Origin: Acidimicrobiales bacterium
GTDB taxonomy: Bacteria; Actinomycetota; Acidimicrobiia; Acidimicrobiales; Aldehydirespiratoraceae
Length of the DNA: 64,000 bases
Assembly: GCA_022425325.1 (NCBI GenBank)
Contig: JAKMFW010000047.1
Span: 1 to 64,000 of the forward strand
Direction of reading: 5' to 3'
The notes beneath the pieces are model-generated. The model searched no databases and had not been told where the DNA came from. It saw nothing but the letters and a program-made list of their open reading frames with translations. Every line of letters begins with the position of its first letter. The stretch's first letter is position 1. Position numbers and translations under genes: made by a program. Shown piece by piece: positions 25,257-32,866 of this stretch.

Positions 25257-25709
25257 ATGAGCGAGCGGACGACGCGTACCCAGATCGAGGCCAACGTCGA
25301 CGATCTCGATCCTCGGATCTGGCCCCGGGTCATCGAGCAGTTGCTGGCCGTCGGTGCCGACGATGCGTGGATCACGCCGATCGTGATGAAAAAGGGTCGT
25401 CCTGCGTTCACGCTCGGCGTGTTGTGCGACGACGGCGTCGCCGACGAGGTGCGCCGCGTCATCTTCACCGAGACCAGTTCGATCGGCCTCCGCGAGACGA
25501 TCGTGACCAAGCATGCGTTGCCGCGTTCGTTCACGTCGGTCGAGGTTGAGGGGCACCCGATCGCCATCAAACGAGCTGACTTCGACGGCACCGAGGTGAA
25601 TCGGAGCGTCGAGTGGGACGACGTCGTACGGGTGGCGGATGCCCTCGGCATGTCGGCCAACGACGTACTCATGGCTGCCCTTCAGGCCGTCCGAGAGCAG
25701 CAGGCATGA
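25257..25709 (+). CDS. larC2: LarC C-terminal domain protein (LarC2), nickel insertion
   Basis: The 150-residue protein matches the C-terminal part of LarC, the CTP-dependent nickel-inserting cyclometallase of nickel-pincer nucleotide (NPN) synthesis. The characteristic stretch is QIEANVDDLDPRIWPRVIEQ, then GADDAWITPIVMKKGRPAF. LarC C-terminal domains begin L-E-T-N-I-D-D-M-N/D-P in the same way. In Lactobacillus LarC1 and LarC2 are joined by a programmed frameshift; here LarC2 is a separate gene that opens the operon, with LarC1 at its far end. It overlaps larE by ATGA. Confidence 0.9.
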   Translation: MSERTTRTQIEANVDDLDPRIWPRVIEQLLAVGADDAWITPIVMKKGRPAFTLGVLCDDGVADEVRRVIFTETSSIGLRETIVTKHALPRSFTSVEVEGHPIAIKRADFDGTEVNRSVEWDDVVRVADALGMSANDVLMAALQAVREQQA

Positions 25710-26545
25710 ATCCCGAATCGACACGTGCGGCGATCGAACGCGTCCTCGCCGATTGCGGCCCGGTCATCGTCGCCTGCAGCGGGGGAATCGACTCGCTGCT
25801 GCTGGCGACGATCGCTCACCGCCGATCGCCATCGACAACCGTCGTCGCGCACACCGTCACCCCTGCGGTACCGGGGGAGGGCACCGGCCGAGTCGTGACG
25901 CACGCCGAGCGCCACGGTTGGACACTCGAGCTCGTTCGTTCGAATGAGTTCGAGGACGAGCGCTACCTCGCGAATCCGACCGACCGCTGTTACTTCTGCA
26001 AGACCAACCTGTACGCAGCGATCGCTCCGCTGCGCCACGCCGACATCGCACGAGCCGACGCCGTGATCGTGAGCGGTGCCAATATCGACGATCTGGGCGA
26101 GTACCGGCCCGGCCTTGATGCCGCTGCCGAGGCCGGGGTGCGACACCCGTTCGTCGAAGCCGGTGTCGGCAAGGCCGGTATTCGCGCCGTTGCCCAACAC
26201 CTCGGCATCGTCGAGGCCGATCTTCCGTCCTCGCCATGCCTGGCGAGTCGGCTCTACACCGGTACCCGTGTCACCGAGGCCCGCCTCCGTTCGGTCGAGG
26301 CCGGCGAATCGGTGCTGCGTGCCGAGGGCTTCGAGATCGTCCGCTGTCGTCGTCGAGACGCCGACGCAGTGGTCGAGCTGCCCATCGGCGACCGCGATCG
26401 AGTCACACCTGCGCTGCTCGACACCGTTCGTTCGGCGATGCAAGCCGTTGACCCTGATCTCGAGTCGTTGACCCTCGACGATCGTCCCTACCGGCCCGGC
26501 CAGGCCATCCTGCACGTCTCCGAAGGATCCCATGCACGTTCATGA
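25706..26545 (+). CDS. larE: LarE, ATP-dependent sacrificial sulfur transferase
   Basis: The 279-residue protein has the PP-loop CSGGIDSLLLATIA near residue 20 for AMP activation, a CYFCKTN region, and ADLPSSPCLASRLYTG. The Cys of PCLASR corresponds to the sacrificial Cys of L. plantarum LarE that donates sulfur and becomes dehydroalanine. The enzyme thiolates the pyridinium dinucleotide precursor of the NPN cofactor. Extra Cys (CYFC) raise the alternative of a 4Fe-4S LarE that recycles sulfur, known in some bacteria. ATG 25706 overlaps the larC2 stop. Confidence 0.92.
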   Translation: MNPESTRAAIERVLADCGPVIVACSGGIDSLLLATIAHRRSPSTTVVAHTVTPAVPGEGTGRVVTHAERHGWTLELVRSNEFEDERYLANPTDRCYFCKTNLYAAIAPLRHADIARADAVIVSGANIDDLGEYRPGLDAAAEAGVRHPFVEAGVGKAGIRAVAQHLGIVEADLPSSPCLASRLYTGTRVTEARLRSVEAGESVLRAEGFEIVRCRRRDADAVVELPIGDRDRVTPALLDTVRSAMQAVDPDLESLTLDDRPYRPGQAILHVSEGSHARS

Positions 26546-27194
26546 TGACCGACGACTCGATCGCATCGGCATGCCCGAGGCGGTGCTGTGTTCGGCAAAG
26601 TCCGATTCGCAGCTTCGGGTGATCGTCGACGAGCTCGCATCGACTGGCCACCCGACCTTGTTGACCAGGCTTCCTGCCGAGCGCCTCGGCTGCCTTTCGC
26701 CCGAGGTTGTCGAGCAGATCGACCACGACCCGATCTCCGAGACGGGCATCCTCGGCGGGATGCAGCCGGGTCGGCCGGGCACGGTCGCCATCGCCGCCGC
26801 CGGCACGTCGGATCAACGGGTTGCGACCGAGGCGGCCCGCACGCTCGAGTTCTCCGGGGTCGACGCCGAGGTGTTCGTCGACATCGGCGTCGCCGGTCTG
26901 TGGCGTCTTGAAGCCCGGCTGCCCGAGCTGCGTGCAGCCGACATCGTGATTGTCGTGGCCGGCATGGACGCGGCCTTGGTCTCAGTGATGGGTGGTCTTG
27001 TCGGCGCGCCGATCATCGGTGTGCCGACGTCGGTCGGGTACGGCGTGGCCGAAGGCGGCTCGACGGCACTCAACAGCGCCCTGGCGAGTTGTGCGCAGGG
27101 GGTGGCCGTCGTCAACATCGACAACGGCTTCGGTGCTGCGTGTGCTGCGGTTCGGATGCTGTCGCTGCTGGGCACGGACCGATCCCGCTCGTGA
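26532..27194 (+). CDS. larB: LarB, NaAD carboxylase/hydrolase
   Basis: The 220-residue protein has a short N-terminal part and a PurE-like C-terminal domain (TVAIAAAGTSDQRVATEAAR, then ADIVIVVAGMDAALVSVMGG, IIGVPTSVGYG and VVNIDNGFGAACAA). These are the LarB signatures. LarB carboxylates nicotinic acid adenine dinucleotide and hydrolyses its phosphoanhydride to start NPN synthesis. It overlaps larE by 14 nt and LarC1 by one base (TGATG), so the operon is tightly coupled. Confidence 0.93.
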   Translation: MHVHDDRRLDRIGMPEAVLCSAKSDSQLRVIVDELASTGHPTLLTRLPAERLGCLSPEVVEQIDHDPISETGILGGMQPGRPGTVAIAAAGTSDQRVATEAARTLEFSGVDAEVFVDIGVAGLWRLEARLPELRAADIVIVVAGMDAALVSVMGGLVGAPIIGVPTSVGYGVAEGGSTALNSALASCAQGVAVVNIDNGFGAACAAVRMLSLLGTDRSRS

Positions 27195-27904
27195 TGATCG
27201 GGTGGTTCGACGGTGGGGCGGGAGCGAGCGGCGACATGTTGCTCGGCGCCTTCGTCGGCGCAGGTGTGCCGCTCGAGGTGCCGTCGGCGTCGATCGGGGC
27301 ACTCGACCTCGGCGTCACGCTGCGTTCCGAGCAGGTCCAGCGAGCGGGCCTCGACGCCACCCGGATCCATGTCGAGGTGCCCGACTCCACCGTCGTGCGG
27401 CATCTCCCCGACATCCTCGAGCTTTTCGCTCAGCTCGACGCCGGGGTGCGCACCATCGCCACGGCGGTTTTCGAGCGCCTCGCCGACGCCGAAGCTCGGG
27501 TGCACGGCACCTCGATCGACGAGGTCCACTTCCACGAGGTGGGAGCACTCGACTCGATCGCCGACATCGTCGGTGCTGCCGCGTGCGTCGTTCACCTCGG
27601 GCTTGACCGGATCCACTGTTCGGCTCTGAGCCTCGGCTCGGGTTCGACCCGGGGTGCCCACGGACCCATCCCGATCCCGGCGCCCGCCGTACTCGAGGTG
27701 CTCACTGGCGTGGCCCCGATGCAGGCGGGCCCCGCCCCGTTCGAAAGCACGACACCGACCGGCGCTGCCGTGCTGGCGACGATTGTCGAAACCTGGTGTC
27801 CGATGCCGCCGATGACTGTCACGGCGGTGGGCAAGGGGGCTGGCGGACGAGACAGCGATCAGGTCGCCAACGTCTTGCGGCTTGTCCTTGGCAGCCCGGC
27901 CTGA
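27194..27904 (+). CDS. larC1: LarC N-terminal domain protein (LarC1)
   Basis: The 236-residue protein begins GWFDGGAGASGDMLLGAFV, the LarC N-terminal signature (F-D-x-x-x-G-A-S-G-D-M), and has DEVHFHEVGALDSIADIVG (metal-binding His cluster) and TPTGAAVLATIV. It holds the part of LarC that lies before the domain encoded by larC2. The protein ends naturally after GGRDSDQVANVLRLVLG, so it is not truncated by mutation. ATG 27194 is preferred to GTG 27191. No LarA lactate racemase gene follows; the next gene is a convergent TetR regulator. Confidence 0.92.
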   Translation: MIGWFDGGAGASGDMLLGAFVGAGVPLEVPSASIGALDLGVTLRSEQVQRAGLDATRIHVEVPDSTVVRHLPDILELFAQLDAGVRTIATAVFERLADAEARVHGTSIDEVHFHEVGALDSIADIVGAAACVVHLGLDRIHCSALSLGSGSTRGAHGPIPIPAPAVLEVLTGVAPMQAGPAPFESTTPTGAAVLATIVETWCPMPPMTVTAVGKGAGGRDSDQVANVLRLVLGSPA

Positions 27905-27917
27905 CGCGAGCGCGACC

Positions 27918-28484
27918 TCAGCCCGTTGCGACTTGAGCTCGGAGACCGTCGAGGAAGAGTTCGACGAGTGCGTCGAAGCTGGCGTCGTGATCACCTCGGC
28001 CGAGGGCGTCGGCGGCCTGGAGCGTGACGAACCCGTGGAGTGATGCACGCAGGGCGCGACCGGCGCGGCGGGCGTCGTGATCGGTGAGGCCGTAGTGGGC
28101 GAGGATTGCGTCCATCGTTTCGACGGCGCCGATACCGGCCGACTTTCGTTCGGATCCGGCGACGGTGCGCAGGGTGAGGTCGTAGCGGCCGGGATGGGTT
28201 TGAGCCCATCCTCGATACGCGGTTGCGAATGCTCGAACGGCGTCGTCGCCTGCGATGCCGACGGCCGATGCCCGCAGGGTCTCGCCGAAGTCGGCCGTGG
28301 CGGCAATCGCAAGGTCGTCGAGCAAACCCCCCAGGCCGGCGACGTGGCTGTAGAGCGAGGGTGGTTGGACATCGAGGAGGTCGGCCACCGCCCGCAGGCT
28401 CACCCGCTCGACGCCGTCGCGGTCGATCACGGTGAACCCGGCGTTGATGACGTCGTCGTGGTCGAGTCCTCGCTTGCGGGCCAT
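27918..28484 (-). CDS. TetR-family regulator
   Basis: The 188-residue protein has an N-terminal TetR helix-turn-helix (VSLRAVADLLDVQPPSLYSH) and a C-terminal domain of the WHG type (HGFVTLQAADALGRG). It diverges from the amidohydrolase gene, and a perfect 19-bp palindrome lies between their starts, very probably its operator. It is likely a repressor of itself and the amidohydrolase, and perhaps of the sulfatase further on. Confidence 0.9.
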   Translation of the reverse strand: MARKRGLDHDDVINAGFTVIDRDGVERVSLRAVADLLDVQPPSLYSHVAGLGGLLDDLAIAATADFGETLRASAVGIAGDDAVRAFATAYRGWAQTHPGRYDLTLRTVAGSERKSAGIGAVETMDAILAHYGLTDHDARRAGRALRASLHGFVTLQAADALGRGDHDASFDALVELFLDGLRAQVATG

Positions 28485-28519
28485 GCGACGAGACTACGAC
28501 TTGAAGAACCGTAGATCAA

Positions 28520-28538
28520 TGTCTAATCTACTTAGACA
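28520..28538. promoter_or_regulatory. Perfect palindrome TGTCTAA-N5-TTAGACA, probable TetR operator
   Basis: A 7-bp perfect inverted repeat with a 5-nt centre lies 36 nt from the TetR start and 25 nt from the amidohydrolase start. It is the most AT-rich spot of the region and the only strong dyad in the divergent promoter. Size and symmetry are typical of TetR operators. Confidence 0.75.
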
Positions 28539-28562
28539 CAGTCACTTCACTTGGAGCAGCCC

Positions 28563-29753
28563 ATGAGCGAGCGCTACACGATCATCTCCGCCGACTCCCA
28601 CGCCGGCGGCAACATGGCGTCCTACGAGGAATACCTCCCCGCCGAATGGCGCGACGCCTACGACGAATGGCGCGGTGGCTACACGAATCCCTACCGAGAC
28701 CTCCAAGACGACGGACGCACCCGCAACTGGGACAACGAGCGCAGGGTCAGCGAGCAGTACGCCGACGGTGTCGTGGCCGAGATCACGTTCCCGAATACCG
28801 TGCCTCCCTTCTATCCGACGGGTGCGCTGTTGGCCCGATCACCCAAGAACAGCGAAGAATTCGCCCGGCGCAAAGCCGGACTCCAGTGCCACAACCGTTG
28901 GCTCAGCGACTGGTGCAGCGAGTACCCCGATCAGCGTCGAGGCCTGCCTCAGATCTTCCTCGAAGACCTCGATGACGCAATCAAGACGTTGACGTGGGCG
29001 GCCAACGAAGGCTTCAAGAGCTTCCTCATGCCCCACGTCGCCCCCGACGTCGACCTCCCCGGACTCTGGTCACCCGAATGGGACCGTCTGTGGGCCGCCG
29101 TGCAGGACCTCGACCTTGTCGTCACCCAGCACGGCGGCAACGGCACACCCGACTACGGCAAGGACCCGGCCTCCGGTGTCATCTTCCTCATGGAGGTGCC
29201 GTTCTTCGCCCACCGCAACCTCGCCCACCTCACGATGAGCGGCGTGTTCGAGCGCTTCCCCAACCTCAAGTACGTCATGACCGAGCAGGGCGTGGCCTGG
29301 GCCGTCGAGGAACTCCGCCGCATGGACGCCTACCACGCACAGATGAAACACGGCCGGGTCGGCGAACTCGGCTTCTCCGCCGACATCGTGTTGCCACTCA
29401 AGCCGAGTGAGTACTTCGACCGCAATGTCTGGATCGGTGCGTCGTTCCCGTCGCCCGGCGAAGCCGAGGCGATGAAGCAACTCGGCACCCACAAGATCAT
29501 GTGGGGCTCGGACTACCCGCACCACGAAGGCACCTACCCCTACAGCACCGAGTCGCTCCGGCGAGCATTCCACTCCTGGGACGAGGCTGAGATGAAGCAG
29601 GTCCTGAGCGAGAACGCGGCCGAGGTTTATGCCTTCGATCTCGATGCGCTGGCACCGCTTGCCGCCACACACGGGCCCACCATCGACGAGGTGAAGGTGC
29701 CGCTCGACGGCATTCCCAAGGGCGCAACCAGTCCGGCCTTCTTCAAGGCCTGA
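28563..29753 (+). CDS. Amidohydrolase_2 family metal-dependent hydrolase
   Basis: The 396-residue TIM-barrel protein has the Amidohydrolase_2 pattern: ISADSHAGG near the N-terminus (D-x-H), VTQHGGNG, FPNLKYVMTEQGVAW and the metal-ligand motif MWGSDYPHHEGTYPYS. Enzymes of this family decarboxylate or hydrolyse ring-cleavage products and related acids. ATG 28563 follows TTGGAGCAGCCC. It is controlled by the divergent TetR gene. The sulfatase, UGSC2 and DGLP2 genes follow on the same strand. Confidence 0.88.
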   Translation: MSERYTIISADSHAGGNMASYEEYLPAEWRDAYDEWRGGYTNPYRDLQDDGRTRNWDNERRVSEQYADGVVAEITFPNTVPPFYPTGALLARSPKNSEEFARRKAGLQCHNRWLSDWCSEYPDQRRGLPQIFLEDLDDAIKTLTWAANEGFKSFLMPHVAPDVDLPGLWSPEWDRLWAAVQDLDLVVTQHGGNGTPDYGKDPASGVIFLMEVPFFAHRNLAHLTMSGVFERFPNLKYVMTEQGVAWAVEELRRMDAYHAQMKHGRVGELGFSADIVLPLKPSEYFDRNVWIGASFPSPGEAEAMKQLGTHKIMWGSDYPHHEGTYPYSTESLRRAFHSWDEAEMKQVLSENAAEVYAFDLDALAPLAATHGPTIDEVKVPLDGIPKGATSPAFFKA

Positions 29754-29866
29754 GCCCAGGTTCGGCCGCGAACCCGGCGCCCCGAAGGTGTCGGGTGAAA
29801 TTGTCTTCCCAGGGGTAGCGCGACGGTCGCGGTCCGTAATAGCCTTCCCCGTTAGAGGCCCTCACA

Positions 29867-29883
29867 CCTGACGGTGTGTCAGG
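29867..29883. promoter_or_regulatory. Palindrome CCTGAC-GGTGT-GTCAGG, possible operator
   Basis: A perfect 6-bp inverted repeat with a 5-nt centre occurs in the 255-bp gap before the sulfatase gene. It shares CTGACGGT with palindromes at 11967-11981 and 50078-50092. Upstream at 29837-29842 is TAATAG, a weak -10-like element. Confidence 0.45.
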
Positions 29884-29894
29884 CACTCGCCAGT

Positions 29895-29969
29895 GTCCGA
29901 ATTGGGGGATTCGGACGACGACGGCGCTGCCCTACGAGGCGGCGCCGTCGTCGCGTCTGGACGCAGACG
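29895..29969 (+). other. Three tandem perfect hairpins in the sulfatase leader
   Basis: Hairpin 1 is GTCCGAAT/ATTCGGAC (8 bp, 6-nt loop, 29895-29916). Hairpin 2 is 15-16 bp with one T-G wobble and a CTACGA loop (29916-29953). Hairpin 3 is CGTCTG/CAGACG with a GACG loop (29954-29969). They abut with no spacer and end 39 nt before the GTG start at 30009. This could be a structured regulatory leader, an attenuator or a small RNA. A terminator for the amidohydrolase gene, 140 nt upstream, is also possible for hairpin 2. Confidence 0.6.
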
Positions 29970-30008
29970 GTTCGCCCTGGAACAAGACCTGAGCCAGACT
30001 CAGCATTT

Positions 30009-32321
30009 GTGAGCGACACGCCAAAGGCCTACGACGGTTTCGACGGAGAGGTCGGACGGATCTTCTCGACGTCCGAACCGTCCTGGCCGACCTTCCCGAC
30101 GGCGCCAACCGGTGCGCCCAACGTCATCGTGATGCTGGCCGACGATCTCGGGTTCGCCGACCTCGCCTGCTACGGCTCCGAGATCGACACCCCCAACCTC
30201 GACGCCCTCGCCGCCGGTGGTGTGCGCTACACCAACTTCCACGTCAATCCGATGTGCTCGCCGACCCGCGCCTCGATGCTCACCGGCCTCAACCACCACA
30301 TGGCCGGCATGGGGCACGTCGCTCACAGCGACCCCGGCTTCCCCGGCTACACCCATGAACTGCGTGACGACGCCGTCACCATGGCCGAACTGTTCCGCGA
30401 CAACGGCTGGGCCTCGCTCATGGTCGGCAAATGGCACCTGTGCAAGGACGCGCATCTCTCCGACGCCGGGCCCCGTCACAGCTGGCCGCTGCAGAAGGGC
30501 TTTGAGCGCTACTACGGCATCCTCGACGGCTTCACGAACTTCCATCAGCCGCACCGGCTGTACGAGGACAACCACCACATTCCGGTCGACCAGTACGCCG
30601 ACAACTACTACTTCACCGACGACCTCACCGATCAAGCGATCCACATGATCGACGAGGTCCGGGCATCGCATCCCACCAAACCCTTTTTCATGTACTTCGC
30701 CCACGGCGCCGTCCACGCGCCACTACAGGCGAAGGTCGACGACATCGAGAAGTACCGCGGCGTGTACGACGCCGGCTGGGACGAGATCCGTCGGCAGCGC
30801 TACGAGCGTCAACTCGAGATGGGTGTCATTCCACCTCACACCGAGCTTCCGCCCCGCAATACCGAGGCGGGGCATGCCGTCGAGGCGTGGGACAACCTCA
30901 GCGACGACGAGAAGCGAATCTTCGCCCGCTACATGGAGATCTTCGCCGGGATGGTCGACAACATCGACCAGAACCTCGGCCGGCTCCGGACCCACCTCGA
31001 GGCCATGGGGGAGTGGGACAACACGATCATCGTGTTCACCTCCGACAACGGCGGTTCGCGCGAAGGTCAGGAACTCGGCACGTCGGCGTACTTTCGCACC
31101 CTTGTCAGCCAGACCCGCCAGAACAGCCTCGACTCGGTGGATCTTGACCTGCCGAATCTCGATGCCATGGGTGGGCCGACCAACCTGCCGCACTATCCGA
31201 TGGGGTGGGCGATGGTGTCGAGCACCCCGTTCCGGCTCTACAAGATCAACACGCACCAGGGCGGGCATCAGGTGCCGTTCATCGTCCACTGGCCGGCCGG
31301 CCTTTCGGCCGCCGGTGAAGTGCGCACTCAGTACCAGCACATCACCGACCTGCTCCCGACGCTCGCCGAGCTTTGCGGGGTCGAGGTGCCGACGACCAAG
31401 GGTGGCCGTCCGGTACCCGAACCCGCCGGTGCATCGATGGTGCCGACCCTCGACGACGATGGCATTGCGACCACGCATCCCGAGCAGTACTACGAGCAGA
31501 TCGGCCACCGCGGCTTCTATCGCGACGGCTGGTCGGCGGTCACCTGCCGTCAGCCCCGTGAGCCGTTCAGCGAAGAACAGTGGGAGCTGCACAACCTTCA
31601 CGACGATCCGACGGAGACCAACGACCTTGCGGCCGAGCATCCGGAGAAGCTCAGAGAACTCCAGGACGCCTGGGAGGATGCAGCCTGGGCCAACCAGGTC
31701 TTCCCGCTCGATGAGGGCAATTACGTGAAGATGATGGCCCAGCCGCCCTGGAACGCTGAACTGGCCGAGCCCATCACCCTCCGTCCGGGCATGCCCACGG
31801 TCGAACGATGGCGTTCACTCCAGCTGATCTCCAGTCGAAGCTTCACGGTCGACATCGACGTCGATCTGGCCGACGGCGACGACGGCGTGCTCGTGGCCCA
31901 CGGCGATCAGGGCGGTGGGTACTCGCTCGCCATCGACGACGGTCGCCTGATCCACGCCCATAACGGCTACGGCGAGATGACCATCGTCGACTGCGGTCCC
32001 GTCGCCGCCGGGCGCCACACGATCACGCTCGACGTGGCCGACGTCGGTGACGTCACCTGGGAGCCGCGTGTCCTTGTCGACGGCGAACAGGTCGCCGAGG
32101 CCGGCCAGGTTCCCCGGCTGATGGCGATGGCACCGTTCGAAGGCATCGATGTCGGCATCGACCGGCGTTCACCGGTCAACTGGGAGCTCTACGAGCGCAA
32201 GGGGGTTGCCCGTTTCACCGGCACGATCCACGGGGTCACGTTCACGCCCGGCGACCTCGCCCCCGACAACGGCAGCCAGTACCTCCAGATGCTCAAGGAG
32301 ATGGGCACCAAGTACGAGTAG
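30009..32321 (+). CDS. Arylsulfatase (type I, formylglycine-dependent)
   Basis: The 770-residue enzyme has the sulfatase metal-site motif VMLADDLGFADLACYGS, the formylglycine motif MCSPTRASMLTG (C-S/T-x-P-x-R, with Cys to be oxidised to formylglycine), GKWHLCKD and VFTSDNGG. A C-terminal jelly-roll-like part of about 130 residues follows the catalytic domain. No signal peptide is visible, so it is probably cytoplasmic, and needs a formylglycine-generating enzyme that is not in this window. The start is GTG 30009; the longer open frame upstream runs through hairpin DNA. It is followed 17 nt later by the UGSC2 selenoprotein gene. Confidence 0.93.
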   Translation: MSDTPKAYDGFDGEVGRIFSTSEPSWPTFPTAPTGAPNVIVMLADDLGFADLACYGSEIDTPNLDALAAGGVRYTNFHVNPMCSPTRASMLTGLNHHMAGMGHVAHSDPGFPGYTHELRDDAVTMAELFRDNGWASLMVGKWHLCKDAHLSDAGPRHSWPLQKGFERYYGILDGFTNFHQPHRLYEDNHHIPVDQYADNYYFTDDLTDQAIHMIDEVRASHPTKPFFMYFAHGAVHAPLQAKVDDIEKYRGVYDAGWDEIRRQRYERQLEMGVIPPHTELPPRNTEAGHAVEAWDNLSDDEKRIFARYMEIFAGMVDNIDQNLGRLRTHLEAMGEWDNTIIVFTSDNGGSREGQELGTSAYFRTLVSQTRQNSLDSVDLDLPNLDAMGGPTNLPHYPMGWAMVSSTPFRLYKINTHQGGHQVPFIVHWPAGLSAAGEVRTQYQHITDLLPTLAELCGVEVPTTKGGRPVPEPAGASMVPTLDDDGIATTHPEQYYEQIGHRGFYRDGWSAVTCRQPREPFSEEQWELHNLHDDPTETNDLAAEHPEKLRELQDAWEDAAWANQVFPLDEGNYVKMMAQPPWNAELAEPITLRPGMPTVERWRSLQLISSRSFTVDIDVDLADGDDGVLVAHGDQGGGYSLAIDDGRLIHAHNGYGEMTIVDCGPVAAGRHTITLDVADVGDVTWEPRVLVDGEQVAEAGQVPRLMAMAPFEGIDVGIDRRSPVNWELYERKGVARFTGTIHGVTFTPGDLAPDNGSQYLQMLKEMGTKYE

Positions 32322-32338
32322 CCACGTAGCATCCGGGC

Positions 32339-32866
32339 ATGGCGATCAGCTTCCTGGACCCACGTGGCGAGTCGGCCGTCGAGCCGACTCCGTATGACCT
32401 CTCCACCCGTCTCGATCCCGGCGTCACGGTCGGACTGCTCGCCAACGGCTTCCCTGGCTCCGTCGAGTTTCTCGACGCGGTCGGCGAAGCGATCACCGCA
32501 CGGCGGCCCGGCATCGAGCTTGCACGCTGGAACAAGGGCGACGCCTCGGCCATCGCCAACGACACCATGCTCGGCGAGATTGAAGCCGAGTGTGTGGCGG
32601 TGGTCGCCGCCTACGGGCATTGAGGGAGCTGCACGACCGGCACCGTGCGTGACGGCATCAACATGGCTCGTCGAGACATCCCGGCGGTCGCCCTCGTGAC
32701 CGACGAGTTCTGGGCCCAGGGTGACTTCATCGCCACCTCGTTCGGCATGCCCGACATCCCGCGGGTACAGCTCCCGCACCCCGTGGCGGGCACCGGGACC
32801 GACAACCATCGCCTGGTCGCCGAGAAGATCGCCGCTGAGCTTGTCGCTGCACTCGAGGATTCGTGA
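32339..32866 (+). CDS. UGSC-motif selenoprotein, copy 2 (in-frame TGA = Sec95)
   Basis: The frame from ATG 32339 meets a TGA at 32621-32623 and continues in the same frame to 32866. Read through, the junction is AAYGH-U-GSCTTGTVRDG, again the U-G-S-C motif. The 175-residue product aligns with copy 1: GLLANGFPGS versus GLLDNRKPNA, IPAVALVTDEFW versus VPTVVVTTEHF, QLPHPVAGTG versus ETRHPIGGVD. A conventional annotation would call a short ORF and a fragment. The SECIS hairpin is less obvious than in copy 1. Its final TGA overlaps the DGLP2 ATG, a strong sign of a functional pair. Confidence 0.88.
32631..32655 (+). promoter_or_regulatory. Candidate SECIS region for UGSC2
   Basis: Two alternative hairpins follow the TGA: GCACG/CGTGC (5 bp, 8-nt loop with central GG, 32631-32648), and CCGT/ACGG (4 bp, loop GCGTG with G at +24, 32643-32655). 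Either meets the distance rule for bacterial SECIS elements, but both are modest. Folding calculations would be needed to choose. Confidence 0.35.

Noticed and set aside
25257-25709. larC2 as a frameshifted fragment of a broken larC
   Set aside because: It has its own start, normal domain boundaries and an ATGA overlap with larE; larC1 is also complete at the other end of the operon.
29895-29969. tRNA-Sec (selC) in the tandem hairpins
   Set aside because: No acceptor/CCA end, no UCA anticodon loop and no T-arm consensus. It was checked because the genome should encode selC.
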